Shown here: positions 1 to 10,674 of the stretch, piece by piece
Layout of the letters: every line of letters starts with the position of its first letter
Position numbering within the stretch: position 1 is the stretch's first letter
Source of the DNA: Coturnix japonica
Lineage: Eukaryota; Chordata; Aves; Galliformes; Phasianidae
NCBI RefSeq assembly: GCF_001577835.2
Contig: NC_029516.1
Coordinates: 79,587,572 to 79,651,571, forward strand
Length of the DNA: 64,000 bases
Direction: 5' to 3'
Notes under the pieces: generated by a model
Database searches by the model: none
What the model saw: the letters and a program-made list of their open reading frames with translations, nothing else
What the model was told of the DNA's origin: nothing
Position numbers and translations under genes: made by a program

Positions 1-920
1 TGATCTTGTGAGGGAGCTGGATTTTCTGCAGCTGTTTTTTTCAATTCAGGGAGCTTTAGCAAAATTTCAAGTCATGTTTCAACCACATACCACTTGCATT
101 TAAAGGGCAGCTATTTCCTGCCTTCTGGAAGCCACATGCTGCTCCTGTTGGCCTTGAATTTGGTTGTCACGTGGGTTACAAGTGGAGGCTTCAGCTTGGC
201 TTTTCCTGATGGAGAGTTTAATGCTTTTATTTATTTATTTATCCAAACCATCACTGTGACCAAGCAGATAAATTAATGTGGTAATCTTGGACACATGTGA
301 TTTGTAGTTGTAGCTCTGATTGGTATAACCAAATGGCATCTACTGCTGCCAAATGCTTCTGGGAGACTCACCATAAAAGTATAATTTGAGCAAATCCTAT
401 GCAAGTGCTCAACTGTCTATTGGAAGCACCGAATTCCTAAATAGCAGAGATGAACACAGAAGTTTTATAGAAATCGCTTTGCAGAAAGATATGCATGTGA
501 GATAGGCTTTTCCCTTTTATAAAGACAAGTCCAGAACAAATTCATCAAGCACGGAGATCACTATTCTCCAAATATAACCAGAAACTAGCAGGGTGCATGG
601 TCTCCTTGCTGGGGGTCTCCTTGCTGGGTTACTGTGTGGCAAAGAGCTGCGTGGCTGAACCGTGAAATCCTTGTTTCCATCCCTGAGCACAAGTCCACAT
701 CACTCTGCTGGCTTTAGGTCTGTGAAATTGCACTGGACACAGACAGACTTGGGAAGGGGAATCTCCAGTTAAACCTGCCCTCTACAGACTCCTTTCTTAA
801 TGCAGCTTGTGTTCTTGGCTTTGGTTTGCAAGTTGGAGCGAAGCAATGGACTTTCTGGCTGTCTCTATGCTGTCTCCGTGGTGGAGGAGTGTATGGGAAA
901 CTAGTAATCACAGCCTGAAA
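1..920. other. 5' flank of the CD200-like gene, no gene seen
   Basis: I see no coding exon here. The only recognisable structure is the segment at about 125-343, which is repeated at about 9003-9215 and is described separately. Short open frames here lack splice sites or domain motifs. Confidence 0.5.
125..343 (+). repeat. Copy 1 of a ~210-bp duplicated segment
   Basis: This stretch closely matches 9003-9215 on the same strand. Both copies share GTCACGTG, GGCTTTTCCTGATGG, a TTTA tract, GACCAAGCAGATAAATTAATG and AGCTCTGATTGGTATAACC, in the same order. It may be one end of a tandem locus duplication or a dispersed repeat I cannot name. Confidence 0.65.
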
Positions 921-1136
921 CTCTAATTAATCAGCTGAGGTGAGTGTTAGGTCAGCTGTGGAAGCACAGGTGAGAGTAATTGAGCTGTGCTCCTGGGAGG
1001 GGTGGAGCTTGACTCCACCTTCTCTAGACTTCATTTAAGGGCTGACCACCACTAAGGCAGCATCTCTTGGAGATTACTCCTTGGTAGAGATTGCCTCAGC
1101 ATTTCCCAGCAGACTGAAGGCTTCCATATGGGTGAG
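921..1136 (+). promoter_or_regulatory. Candidate promoter and 5' non-coding exon of the CD200-like gene
   Basis: This segment resembles 12890-13060. Shared blocks include GGAGCACAGGTGA-like, AATTGAGCTGTG-like, GGGGTGGAGC and ATCTCT(T)GG motifs. A TATA-like CATTTAAGG lies near 1032. A GTGAG splice donor follows near 1132, and the next good acceptor is at 1748-1749, just before the signal-peptide exon. It could be a duplicated promoter or an old dispersed repeat, perhaps an LTR-type fossil used as a promoter. Transcription start is inferred, not seen. Confidence 0.35.
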
Positions 1137-1768
1137 TTTTTTCTGTAAATAATCTTCTGGGTATTTACTACTATTGTTATTTTATTGTCATTGTACTACG
1201 AGCATCCAACTCCTCTTCTTGCTGGTGTGTCCTTGCTGCTGGACCACTCTGGGGACCGCAAGATTGGTGCCCATCATAGTGCCAGGTGAGCAGCTGGGTA
1301 GTAACCATTGTGTATTTGCCTCTATTTACTTCTTTCCAGAGCAGAGAAAAACTGGGAGCTGCTGTACTCTCTTCTCCCTCTGGCCACCAGCCACCTGCAT
1401 TACTCAGAACAGTTACACCTTGCAAGGCACGAGCTCTTGTGATGGCTGAACTTTTTAGGGTGGCTCTGACAGACCTGTGAGGAACCCCAAGCATTCCTGC
1501 TTTCTTTTTAGGGGTTGTTGGTTATTTCTAAGCCTGAGAGCACTTGCTGTCTGGGGAACAAATCTGCATAGCCTTGCCAGTAATGTGAGCATCACGGATG
1601 GAAGTAATGGTTCACAGGTGGGATTAATGATTGACTAGGCGGGATGAAGTGCAAGGAAGTGCTTGCTGATTGGGACACTTCTGGAAAAGGCGCGAAACCT
1701 GTGTGCCAGCCTCCATCCAAGGGAGGTGGCAGAAGTGCCATGTTTTCAGGTACACGCTTAGCCACACA

Positions 1769-4700
1769 ATGCTGCTGCAGGACTGCTGGGCTGGGCTCTA
1801 CCTGCTGCTGCTCTGCCAAAGCTGCTGGCTGGAGGCTGCCAGGGGTAAGTAGGAATGTTCTTTCCCCATAGAGGCTTTCTGGAATGCATGCAGCCTTCCT
1901 GGGCACACTGAGCAGCTCATGGGCTAAGCTGAGCTCCTTAGCACCACAGCTTTGCATTTCCAGTTCACATCTCTGAGCAATGTTTGTTTCTGTTGTAACT
2001 GGCTATGGTACTGTGCACCTTCATAGATGCCAACGTGGGGGAAACAGGGATGTTCTCTGGAAAAAGAGCCATTTTAGTGCGGCTTTACAGGACAACCCAG
2101 AGCTGTTTGGGGCAAACTTTTGGCAGCAGTGGGATGTGGGCAGGGAGGTGGCTGAGGCAGGAGGGATAGTGCCTCTGTGTCATGCCCAGCTTCGGGGTGG
2201 GTGGTGTCCCTAAGTGTCTGGGGCCACATATAGGGACGACACACAGGGAGTGGGTAGAAGATCCAAGTCTCAACTTCTTGGCTGTTTTATTCCAATACCC
2301 CTTACCCAAACTGCGTAAGGATCAGTGAGTCCAACATTTGTTTCCACACAGGACCACCCCAAGTCCAAACCCTATGTCTGGGAGTGGTATCCAGATGCTT
2401 CATGAACTCCATCTTGAGGCTGTGCCCGCTGCCTTTAGCAGCTGTTCCATTACCGTGTCCTCTAGTGCAGCACCTGTCCCTAACCCCCATCTGCCCCTCC
2501 CCTGACTCAGCACCATGCTTTTCCCTTGGGCTCTTTCCCTGTCACAGAGAGCAGAGCTCAGCGCTGCCCTCCTCTGCCGTCTCGAGCGGCTGCAGCCACC
2601 ATGAGGTCTCCTTGGAGTCTTCTGGGCTGAACCAACCAGGGGACCTCTCTCACTCCTCATGTCTTGCCCTCCTGACCCTTCACTATATTTTAGCCTTCCT
2701 TTGGATGCTGTCTAATAGTTCTATGTCCTTCCTACATTGTGGCATTCATAGTTGCGTGCAGTGCTGTAGGTGAGGCTACACAGTACTGTGTAGAGAAGGA
2801 CAGTCCTTTCCCCTGCCCAGCTGGCAGTGCTGAGCCTGATGCACTCCAGGGTACAGTTGGCCTTCCTGCCTGCCAGGGTATACTGATTACTCTTGAGAAT
2901 TTGCTGATGAAACCCATGCTGAAGTCCTTTGTTGGTGCGTCTTCCCATCAGTTGATCCCCTATGTCTTTCTCCTCACCAAAGTAATACTTCATGGCTAGG
3001 AAACGCACAGCCCAGAATAATTGAGTGATGGCCACCTGTAAACAAAGGTGTCTGAGCGTCTCCAAGTAGCCTCTGTGGACTCTCAATAGTGTTTCAGCAC
3101 ACTGCAAGACACAGTGCTTCAAGGGACAACAGCTTTTCCAACGTAAGTCACGTTTCTTCTCTCCCTCTGATTCTGTGTTCTGGTTTGCTTCTAGGTTTGG
3201 AGGAAGCAGTGAAGTGTGAAAGCATTACTGAAGCACCCCTTGGTCAAGAGGCAAATTTCTCTTGTGACTTCTTGCTCCATATGGATGTCTTGCAAGTAAC
3301 TTGGCAAAAGATAAATGGATCTTCCATCAGGAACATAGCCACTTACAGCCGAACCTATGGACTGCGACTGCAAGAATCATTTCAGAGGAAGGCACGTCTC
3401 ACTGTAGCAGCCCTGAACACCTCAGCCATCACTCTGCAAAATCTCACTTCTGAGGATACATCCTGTTACAGATGCATCTTCAATGTGTTCCCTTATGGCT
3501 CTTTCAGCAGCCCAGATCTATGCCTCAAAATCCAGAGTAAGTTTTCCACTAGCAGCTTCTCGCTTTCTGGCACGCAGCACAGGTCTGATGGAGTCAGAGA
3601 GCAGGTGAAACATTATCCCCTCCATCCATGTCAATTTGCAACACAGCAGCATGTGCTTGGTGGATGTTCTCCAGAATCACCACTCCCGTCCATAGTGGTA
3701 GTGAAGGTAAATAAGCCAGGGGATGCATTTGGATAAGAACCCTATTACAGAAGGCTGACCTGTCCAGCTTTGACCACTTACTCACCACTGAGTGTAGTAA
3801 ACACNTGAAGGTAAATAAGCCAGGGGATGCATTTGGATAAGAACCCTATTACAGAAGGCTGACCTGTCCAGCTTTGACCACTTACTCACCACTGAGTGTA
3901 ATAAACATCTTCTCTCATCGATTTTGGAGCTGTAAGAGGAATTTGATTACTGTTTGGCTACCTAAGGTTTCCTCACTGCTGTCTGCTCAGCAACAGGAAA
4001 GCCTCCCTTGATATCACCTACTTGGCTGATGAAGGCGTGGGCAAGCCCCCCAAGATAACACCATAAACAAAATCGAAATGGAACATCGACAGTAGCAAAC
4101 AGATGCACCTTCTCTGCTAGCTACCTCTACACCTTGGCTTGTTTACTTGAGCACCAACAGTGAAGGAAAATGAAGTCATTTCAGCTCACAATCAAAAGTC
4201 AAGGCTGAGTTTGCATGGAGAAGTGCAGCATGAAGCAGGGAGTACTTTTGAAATCAGTATCTGTAGTGATCCTGCTATACTGGTCCAAGGAAACAAAAAT
4301 ATCAGCATGTTGTGTGTGATTTCCCCATTGTTTGGCTGTTGTCTAGATCAGCAGTGGTATGTACAATTATAGTAGTGCAACTTGTCATAAAGAGTCTGGT
4401 CTCATTAGAGATCTTTTCTGAGAGTACAGAGCTTATGTGGGATGAATATTTCTTGATTTGAAAACATACAGAAGGCTCCTTCCTATACTACTTCCTTGGC
4501 TGTATGGTGTGTGTATGTGTATATTAGTTATGTAGGAATGACAGGATCACAGAATTGTAGGGGTTGGAATAGACCTCCAGTGATCATCAAGTCCAATCCG
4601 CCTGCCTAAGGAGGCTCCCTAAATCAGGTTGCAAAGGTGAACATGCATCTCTGTGTGTTTCTTTTTATACGTGATCACTTATTTAGGGATGATGTTCTCC

Positions 4701-7044
4701 AGCAGCATCCCCAGCTGGAGTGTGCTTGTAGAGTAGGCCCTTGCTGTTGAATACTGGGGAGCAGTCTTTCTCATAGAGGGTCTTATAGGACATATCTCAG
4801 GAATGATGAAATGCTTCCCTAATTATAAAACTTCCTTTTACAGACAGTGGAAACGCGAACAACCCAGAAGTCAAAATGCTGGTTATGGGTTCCCCAAGTA
4901 TGAGAGGTATTTCTGTATTTATTTAAAAGTAAAATGATTAATGTTTCAGTTTAGTCACGACCTCTGGAAGAGGACAGGAAGAATATACTGACACTCCTTC
5001 ATGCTTTGTGTTTCTTTGTAGGTATTCAGAAGATAATAGGTTTTGTGGTGGTCTTCATAGGTGCTCTCTTAGCAACCTTGATACTTCTCATCATGGGGCT
5101 AATCAAAAGAAGGAAGAGAAGGTAAGAGTGATTTTCATTATCTTGTGAATAACATGGCTTATCTGGGTTCACATTGCAATTTGCCTTTCTCTTTCCTGTT
5201 GGTGTTTTTATATACTTGCACTGGAAACTCACCCAGGTGGAAACACTAGTTTTAAAGCAACAAGATTCACTCCAAATGTGAGATTTCTAAGTATTATTTG
5301 ATGAATTTGTGTTGTTTGTTTTTCTTTCAGACTGCAGAAACACAGAGCGCATCGCACACCTGAAAAGGAGGAAGGCTTACAGGAGGATGTAAGTGAGCAA
5401 TCTGTAAGCCTGGAAACACCGAAGGTTCAAGGCAGTGCTTATCAAAATGAGGTAATGCCAGTTCCCAGCACTTCCAGCAATTCTCCGAATCTTTCAGAAG
5501 TTTTGGACAATTATTGGGAGGAACATGACAAAAATCTTCTGTTGAGATAGAATCATAGAATGGCTTCGGTTGAAAGTGTTCTTGAAGACCACTCAGTTAC
5601 ACCACCCTGTCATGGGTGGAGACCCACTAGACCAAGCTGCCCAGCATCTCATCCAACCATGCCTTGAATGTTTCCAGGGAGGGAAATCCACAGCTTCTCT
5701 GGGTAACCTGTTCCAGTGTCTGTCCACCTTCACAATGAATAATTTACCCCTAAAATCTAATCTAAATCTCTCTTTTAGTTTAAAACCATTCCTTCTTGTC
5801 CTATCAATATCTATACATGTAAAAAGTTTATTTCCCTCTTGTTTATAATCTCCCTTTAAATTGAAACGCCTCAGTGAGGTATTGCTGGAGCTGTCATTTA
5901 TCCAGACTGAACAAGCCCAGATTCTTCAGCCTATTTTCATAAAGTGCTGCAGCCCTCTGTAAATATTCATCCTTTCCAAAAGCTCAACTCTTCCCTGCGT
6001 TGGGGGCCCCAAGCCTGGATACTATACTCCTGGTTGGGCTTCAAGAGGGCAGAGGGGTATAATCACTTTCATCTTCCTGCTGACTGCCCCTCTTTTGATG
6101 TGGACCATGTTTGTTAAGGGTTCGAGAATGACAAGGTTCATCTGAAATTTTCATGCAGATTATTCTGAGGGGAGGTTGAATTACTTAGCATCCCATTCAT
6201 CATCTCTCAGTGAATAATGAGATCTGTCACAAAAGGGACTCTACTTCTGTGTTGAATCGCAGAAGTTATCTGTTCCAACTCTGGTGGGTATGATCACAGC
6301 AAGCTGAGGTTCCTCAAGAACTCAAGAGGTTGCTTAGGAAACCCTTAACAGCTGGACCTGGAGATAACTGACTTTAGATGGGGAACTTTCCTTTCTGGCC
6401 ACAATGCAGATGAGGCAATCCTGGAATTTTCTCCCAGTTGTGCAGTTCCAGTGCTCCCAGGTTGTACAGTTTGGTACCTCTCAGATCAGGCCACAGTTGA
6501 AGGAGCAGCCGTTCCAGGTATGTTCAGGGAGCGCCTGAGCATTTCAACACACTATGCTCGAGCAAAAGCAAAATTGTGCCAGTGGCTTATGCAGAGATCA
6601 CAGAGTGGCTTAGGGGTGCAACACCACACCAGCGTTGTGAACAGGAGCCCTTTTGTTTTCTTGTTTTCACGATAATGGTCATGGTAAATTATTGTGCTGA
6701 TTCTTTTACAGAGGCAGACACCAGGATCTATACTTCGCAAAAGGCAGCCAACTCCGATGAGATATCTGGAAGAGAAGAAAGAAAGAGAAACCTGGAGGAG
6801 AAACAAGAGGCTCGTGTTTTCAGAGGAAGCTGGTAGCCAAGACAGTACCAGCCACAACATACCCCAGGGGGAGCTCACTGCGTTGAGCAATGATGAGCTG
6901 CTCTGCACGCTCCTGAAGAACAACAGTGACACAGAGGAATGTGAGGAGTCTGAATTATGCCCTGCCCTGGCTACTCCTTGGCCCAGTACAGGAGAGAAAT
7001 CAGCCCACCAAAGCCCTGTTGCTAGAAGTCCAGAGGAGCACTGA
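1769..7044 (+). CDS. CD200-like, single V-type Ig domain transmembrane receptor with long tail (six exons)
   Basis: Exons: 1769-1844, 3195-3536, 4844-4906, 5022-5121, 5331-5451, 6712-7044. All have GT/AG borders and matching phases (1,1,1,2,0), giving 344 aa. Exon 1 is a signal peptide (MLLQDCWAGLYLLLLC...). Exon 2 is a CD200-type V domain: FSCDF, VTWQK, then CYRCIF followed by FPYGSFSS and a late Cys (LCLKIQ), the same extra-cysteine pattern as the neighbouring CD200. It has four NxS/T sites. Exon 3 is a 21-residue stalk. Exon 4 is the TM segment (FVVVFIGALLATLILLIMG) followed by KRRKRR. Exons 5 and 6 give a tail of about 150 residues rich in K/R/E with one SAYQNE motif (YxN, an SH2-type site). 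No ITIM is present. Ordinary CD200 has V plus C domains and a very short tail, so this is a divergent paralog. The tail function is unknown; alternative names such as CD200L are not asserted. Confidence 0.85.
3702..3908. other. Assembly gap (N at 3805) flanked by a direct duplicate
   Basis: A single N at 3805 separates two nearly identical copies of a ~103-bp stretch (3702-3804 and 3806-3908; both start TGAAGGTAAATAAGCC). This is the usual look of an unresolved contig join. Sequence could be missing or falsely doubled. It lies in intron 2 of the CD200-like gene, where a C-type Ig exon would be expected. Confidence 0.85.
3992..4063 (+). pseudogene. Possible decayed C-type Ig exon remnant
   Basis: In one frame this reads NRKASLDITYLADEG then VGKPPKITP. 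That resembles the B-to-C strand core of a C2-set domain (L-x-I-T-C ... GKPPxITW), but Cys is replaced by Tyr and Trp by Pro, and a stop follows. It sits between the V and stalk exons, where CD200 carries its C domain. The match is short and could be chance. Confidence 0.2.
4545..4640 (-). repeat. CR1 LINE 3' fragment
   Basis: The sequence GATCACAGAATTGTAGGGG, followed by a GGTTGGAATAGACCTCCAG-like block, is the reverse complement of a CR1 3' end. It is short and diverged, and lies in the intron before the stalk exon. Confidence 0.75.
5331..5550 (+). CDS. Alternative terminal exon of the CD200-like gene ending at a CR1
   Basis: If the donor at 5452 is not used, the tail frame of exon 5 stays open for another 32 codons (VMPVPSTSSNSPNLSEV, then LDNYWEEHDKNLLLR) to a TAG at 5548-5550. 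The composition looks coding. The TAG is formed by the first bases of an antisense CR1 whose terminal TAGAATCATAGAATGG begins at 5548. This would replace the 110-residue last exon by a short acidic end. It is an inference from the open frame; transcript evidence is needed to choose between isoforms. Confidence 0.4.
5548..6110 (-). repeat. CR1 LINE 3' fragment inserted beside tail exon 5
   Basis: It starts with TAGAATCATAGAATGGCTT, the reversed CR1 terminus, and runs through typical CR1 blocks (CCACTAGACCAAGCTGCCC; CAGCCTATTTTCATAAAG; CTGGATACTATACTCC). It is 5'-truncated, as is normal for CR1. Its 3' terminus gives the stop codon of the read-through isoform. Confidence 0.85.
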
Positions 7045-7265
7045 GGACATCACATGGGTGGGGAATTCAAGCTAAGGGCTCAGAGGAAGACCCAGCATAT
7101 AGAGGCCCACCTGGTGCTGTCTTAGCAGTCCTTCAGTCCCAGAATTCAAGTGTATACTGTCAAGATAAACCACTACTGGATCATCTTTTAAATGTTATAA
7201 AATGTTGTTTTATGAGGGTATGGGAAGTGGGATGGCATGCAGTGGGAGACAGTGTATGTTTTCTT

Positions 7266-7271
7266 ATTAAA
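7266..7271 (+). terminator. Poly(A) signal of the CD200-like gene
   Basis: ATTAAA lies 222 bases after the stop codon and is followed within ~25-60 bases by a GT-rich stretch (GATGTGTTTGTGTGCC). This is the standard arrangement of a cleavage and polyadenylation site. Confidence 0.55.
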
Positions 7272-9002
7272 TGACTTTCTATTTCTTAGTACCTTTTTGA
7301 TGTGTTTGTGTGCCTGGGGGTCTAGTGCCAGAAGCTGGACTGAGACCATGGTGCTGGGGACTAGAAACACCCACATAAAGCAAACCACCCACCAGACTGT
7401 CCAGGGTCAGAATCTGTGTGTGGTGTCTTTGGTGAGTGTGGGTGTGCAGGTATGAGAGCCAACAAGCATAGAGGTGGACCAGCTTGTAAGTAGAAGACGT
7501 TTGGCCTGGTAGTCATGGGTGGACTAACTGAGTTCTACCGCTGTGGAGAAGATGGCACTGTCTTCCTGTCAGAGGCAGCTGGCAGTCAGGGTAGGAGCAA
7601 TGGGAACAAGAAGGTCCCACTCAGTGTGATAAATGTTTTGGTTTTTTTTCCTTACTGAGATGTAGGACAGACATTGGAACAAGAGCCCAGCAAGGCTGAG
7701 GAGGCCCCAACCTCAGACACAGCCAAAATTCTCCTGGACAGGGCCTGGAGCAACCTGATCTTCCTAATCCTGCTTTGTGCATGGTCCTGTACAAGGTGAC
7801 ATCCCAGATTTCCTTTAGACTGAGATACCCTGTGATGCCATTTCTGGCACTATGGGTATTTCCTCTCTATTTGAACTCTTCATTCTTTTTCCAGTTTCTA
7901 GCAAGGCTGTGAGAGGAGAGGTCATGGTTGTAGAAGTCTGTGAATTTACCATATTGGCCAACAAGTTACTGCAGGTTCTCCTTTGGTGCTCCACAAATAA
8001 TCAGGCAGAAGGATCTGTGCTGCAGATGCACCAAGGCCCGTGGGAGTGTACTAAGACAGGTATTTGGGAAAGAGTTACAAGTTTAAGAGCTTATGATGGA
8101 AAGCTTCCTCTGTTCTTTATTTTATTACAGGAAACATTACCAGCGTCACTGGGAAGACTTTTGACAGATTGTGCGGCTTCAGGGCAGAGTGCATTTTTTT
8201 CAGTAGCAGAGTACCCTCTAGTGGAAGAGATCAGGAATTGGTGTATGGGAGTCTTGTGCAAACATTTCTTGAAGTTTGTCAAGATAGGTGCCATGACCAC
8301 TGCCCTGAGGAATGTGTTCCAGGGCTTATTGCCCTTTCAGTAAAGAACTGTATCCTATTACGCAACCTGAAAGTGAAAGCTTGGCTATCTTGAACATCCA
8401 AAATACAAAGAAGATAGTTAATCCTTTTCCAGGTAAGTGGTATCCAGGGCCACAGACAAAAACCTATGTGCTGTACTGCTGCCTTCCAGGTTCCTGCTTT
8501 GGGCATGCATTCACGTGTTTGGCCTTGTGTTTCTTCTGGGATCAGAAAAGGACTTCCCACAGCAGCCTGCTACGCTCATGTAAACAGCAGGACTGGCTGG
8601 TTAGACATCTGCAGTTCTCTCTCCAGCAGCGGATGACATTCCTCAGGGTCATGGAAGATAGTCAAGTAAGGAAGTGCAGCCACAGCATCACACAGTGGAA
8701 TGAATAGAGACTGTCCAGCAGAGAACTCTGACTGTGGTCACTGAAGGGCAAAGTAACTAACAGGGAACTTGGTTTCAGTCCTGCCTTGAAGCCCTGGAAA
8801 ACTTGCAAAGAATCTTGCAAGGTGAGCGTATACCCAGGAAGCAATTGGGACATGCTCCCATGTCTGTTCTGAGATTGAGATGAATGGAGGGCTTGCTAAG
8901 GCAAGTGTGGAATCACAAGGAGAAGTGTGGTTGCTGGATGTCTGATGGGACCTGGGAAAGCATCTAGGGTGCCAAAAACCTGACAAGTTCTGTTATGTAG
9001 GT
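7272..9002 (+). other. 3' flank with exon-like segments of unknown meaning
   Basis: No gene can be assembled here. Exon-like pieces are present. 7663-7797 reads a hydrophobic C-terminus (AWSNLIFLILLCAWSCTR, then stop). 7894-8059 and 8131-8285 fall in one long frame between plausible acceptors and donors and are cysteine-rich. They may be remnants of a duplicated receptor gene or chance open frames. Confidence 0.25.
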
Positions 9003-9215
9003 TGTTGGCCATGGATGCTCCTGTTTGCCTTGAAATTGGTAGTCACGTGAGTTACAGGTGGAGGCCTCAGTTTGGCTTTTCCTGATGGAAAGTTTATTTA
9101 TTTATTTATTTATTTTTCTATCCACCCAGCACTCTGACCAAGCAGATAAATTAATGTGGTAATTTTGGACATATGTGTTCTGTAGTTGTAGCTCTGATTG
9201 GTATAACCAACTGGC
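9003..9215 (+). repeat. Copy 2 of the ~210-bp duplicated segment
   Basis: Matches 125-343 in the same orientation, with a longer TTTA tract (about 9092-9114). Outside this block I see no clear similarity between the two flanks. Confidence 0.65.
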
Positions 9216-10229
9216 CCATAAACCATTGACATGGTGTCCGGTTGGTTCAGAGCCTGCTGGACTTGTAAGGTTATTCTTATACACTGCTGGAAGGTAGTAC
9301 AGGCTTTATCCTCAGTGCAGAAGTGTTATTTTCCTAAGAGTAAAATGTCAGCTCTTGTGAATATTAAGGAAAACAGAAAATGTGATGAAGTGCACAACAA
9401 GGATTCAGAAAACTGGTGGACAGAAGTAGTCTCAGCCTTTCCAGGAAGTCTCACATACAGGTTTTTTTAAAACACTTTGGTTCTGGATGTCTGCAAAACA
9501 GATTAACATGTTGGGTGTTTTTTTTTTGTTGTTGTTGTTTTTGGTGTTTCTTTTGTTTGTTTTTTTTGTTTTGGTTTGGTTTGGTTTTTTTTCCCACTAG
9601 CGATCAGGTAGAAGTTTAAAAGCATCCTTTTGATTTTTTTTGCTGAAATATCATTAATTGTTCCTTTTGGTCTTTGTAATTGCAAAGGGAAGAACCTTCA
9701 GGAGGAAAAACATTGCCAAGTAGCTGCGACCAAAGCCAGCCCCACTAACGAGACCCAGGTAAAATGTTCAAGTTATCTTTACTTTTAGTGTAACCTTATC
9801 TTAGAAATGTACAGTGGTGGTCTCACCTTTCTTTTGAGACATCTTTCTCCCCAACGACTACCATGATCTTCTCCCATTTACCTGTCCCTAGGAAGCTGGA
9901 ATTCACACCGTCTGGGTGCAGGAACATTTGTTTTTCTCTGTAATGTGCAGTGTGCTTCTGAACAGGTCTGTGTAGCAAGTCATGTCCACAGCCTGTGGCT
10001 GCCAGTTAGAGAAAAAGCTCCTATATGGAGATTGCAAGAGAAGCGTGAGAAGTCATTGAAGCAGAAAGATCAGTGTGTTTCACTGGGAAATTAGAGAAGG
10101 GAAGAGAATATGTGATTACATGCTTTTATGTTAGATATATCAAAGATGAATGGTGTGCAACGGCTCCCATTTCTATGAAGTCTAACACAAAACATCCTTT
10201 TACAGCGAAGATTAAACATGTCTTCCATT
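9216..10229. other. Gene-free stretch with a T/G-rich tract
   Basis: 9518-9594 is low-complexity T/G (GTTGTTGTTG, GGTTTGGTTTGG). One exon-like block at 9689-9759 sits between an AAAG acceptor-like end and a CAG|GTAAAA donor. No coding gene was recognised. Confidence 0.4.
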
Positions 10230-10674
10230 TTACGCTATGAGAAGGACATTGAAAACCTGGAGTGTGTCCAAAGAAAGGCAAATAAGCTGGTGAAGGGTCT
10301 GGAGCACAACTTTTACAGGAAGACTGTTCAGTCTGGAGAAGAAGAGGCTCAGGTGAGACATCACTTTCTACAATTAACCTGAAAGGAGGTTGTGGCGAGG
10401 TGTGTGCCAGCTTCATCTCCCAGGTAACAACAACAGGACAAGAAGTAATGGCCTTAAGTTGCACCAGGGGAGGTTCAGGCTGGATATTAGAAAATACTTC
10501 TCCAAAAGAGTGGTGAGGCAGTGGCACAGGCTGCCCACGGTGGTGGAGTCACCATTCCTGGTGGTGTTCAAGAAATGTGATGCTTAGGGACATGGTTAGT
10601 GAGCACAGTGGCAATGGTTTGGTGGTTGGACTTGATGATGTTACTGGTCTTTTCCAACCTTTATGATTCTATGA
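10230..10674 (+). repeat. CR1 LINE 3' fragment
   Basis: Shows typical CR1 blocks: GAAGGACATTGAAAACCTGG, GTCTGGAGAAGAAGAGGCTC, GAGGTTCAGGCTGGATATTAG and a terminal TTATGATTCTATGATAA. Confidence 0.9.

Noticed and set aside
6841-6990. Weak resemblance of the CD200-like tail (NDELLCTLL) to GCSAM-type SEELCYTLI
   Set aside because: Only a few residues match and the tyrosine is absent; not enough to claim homology.
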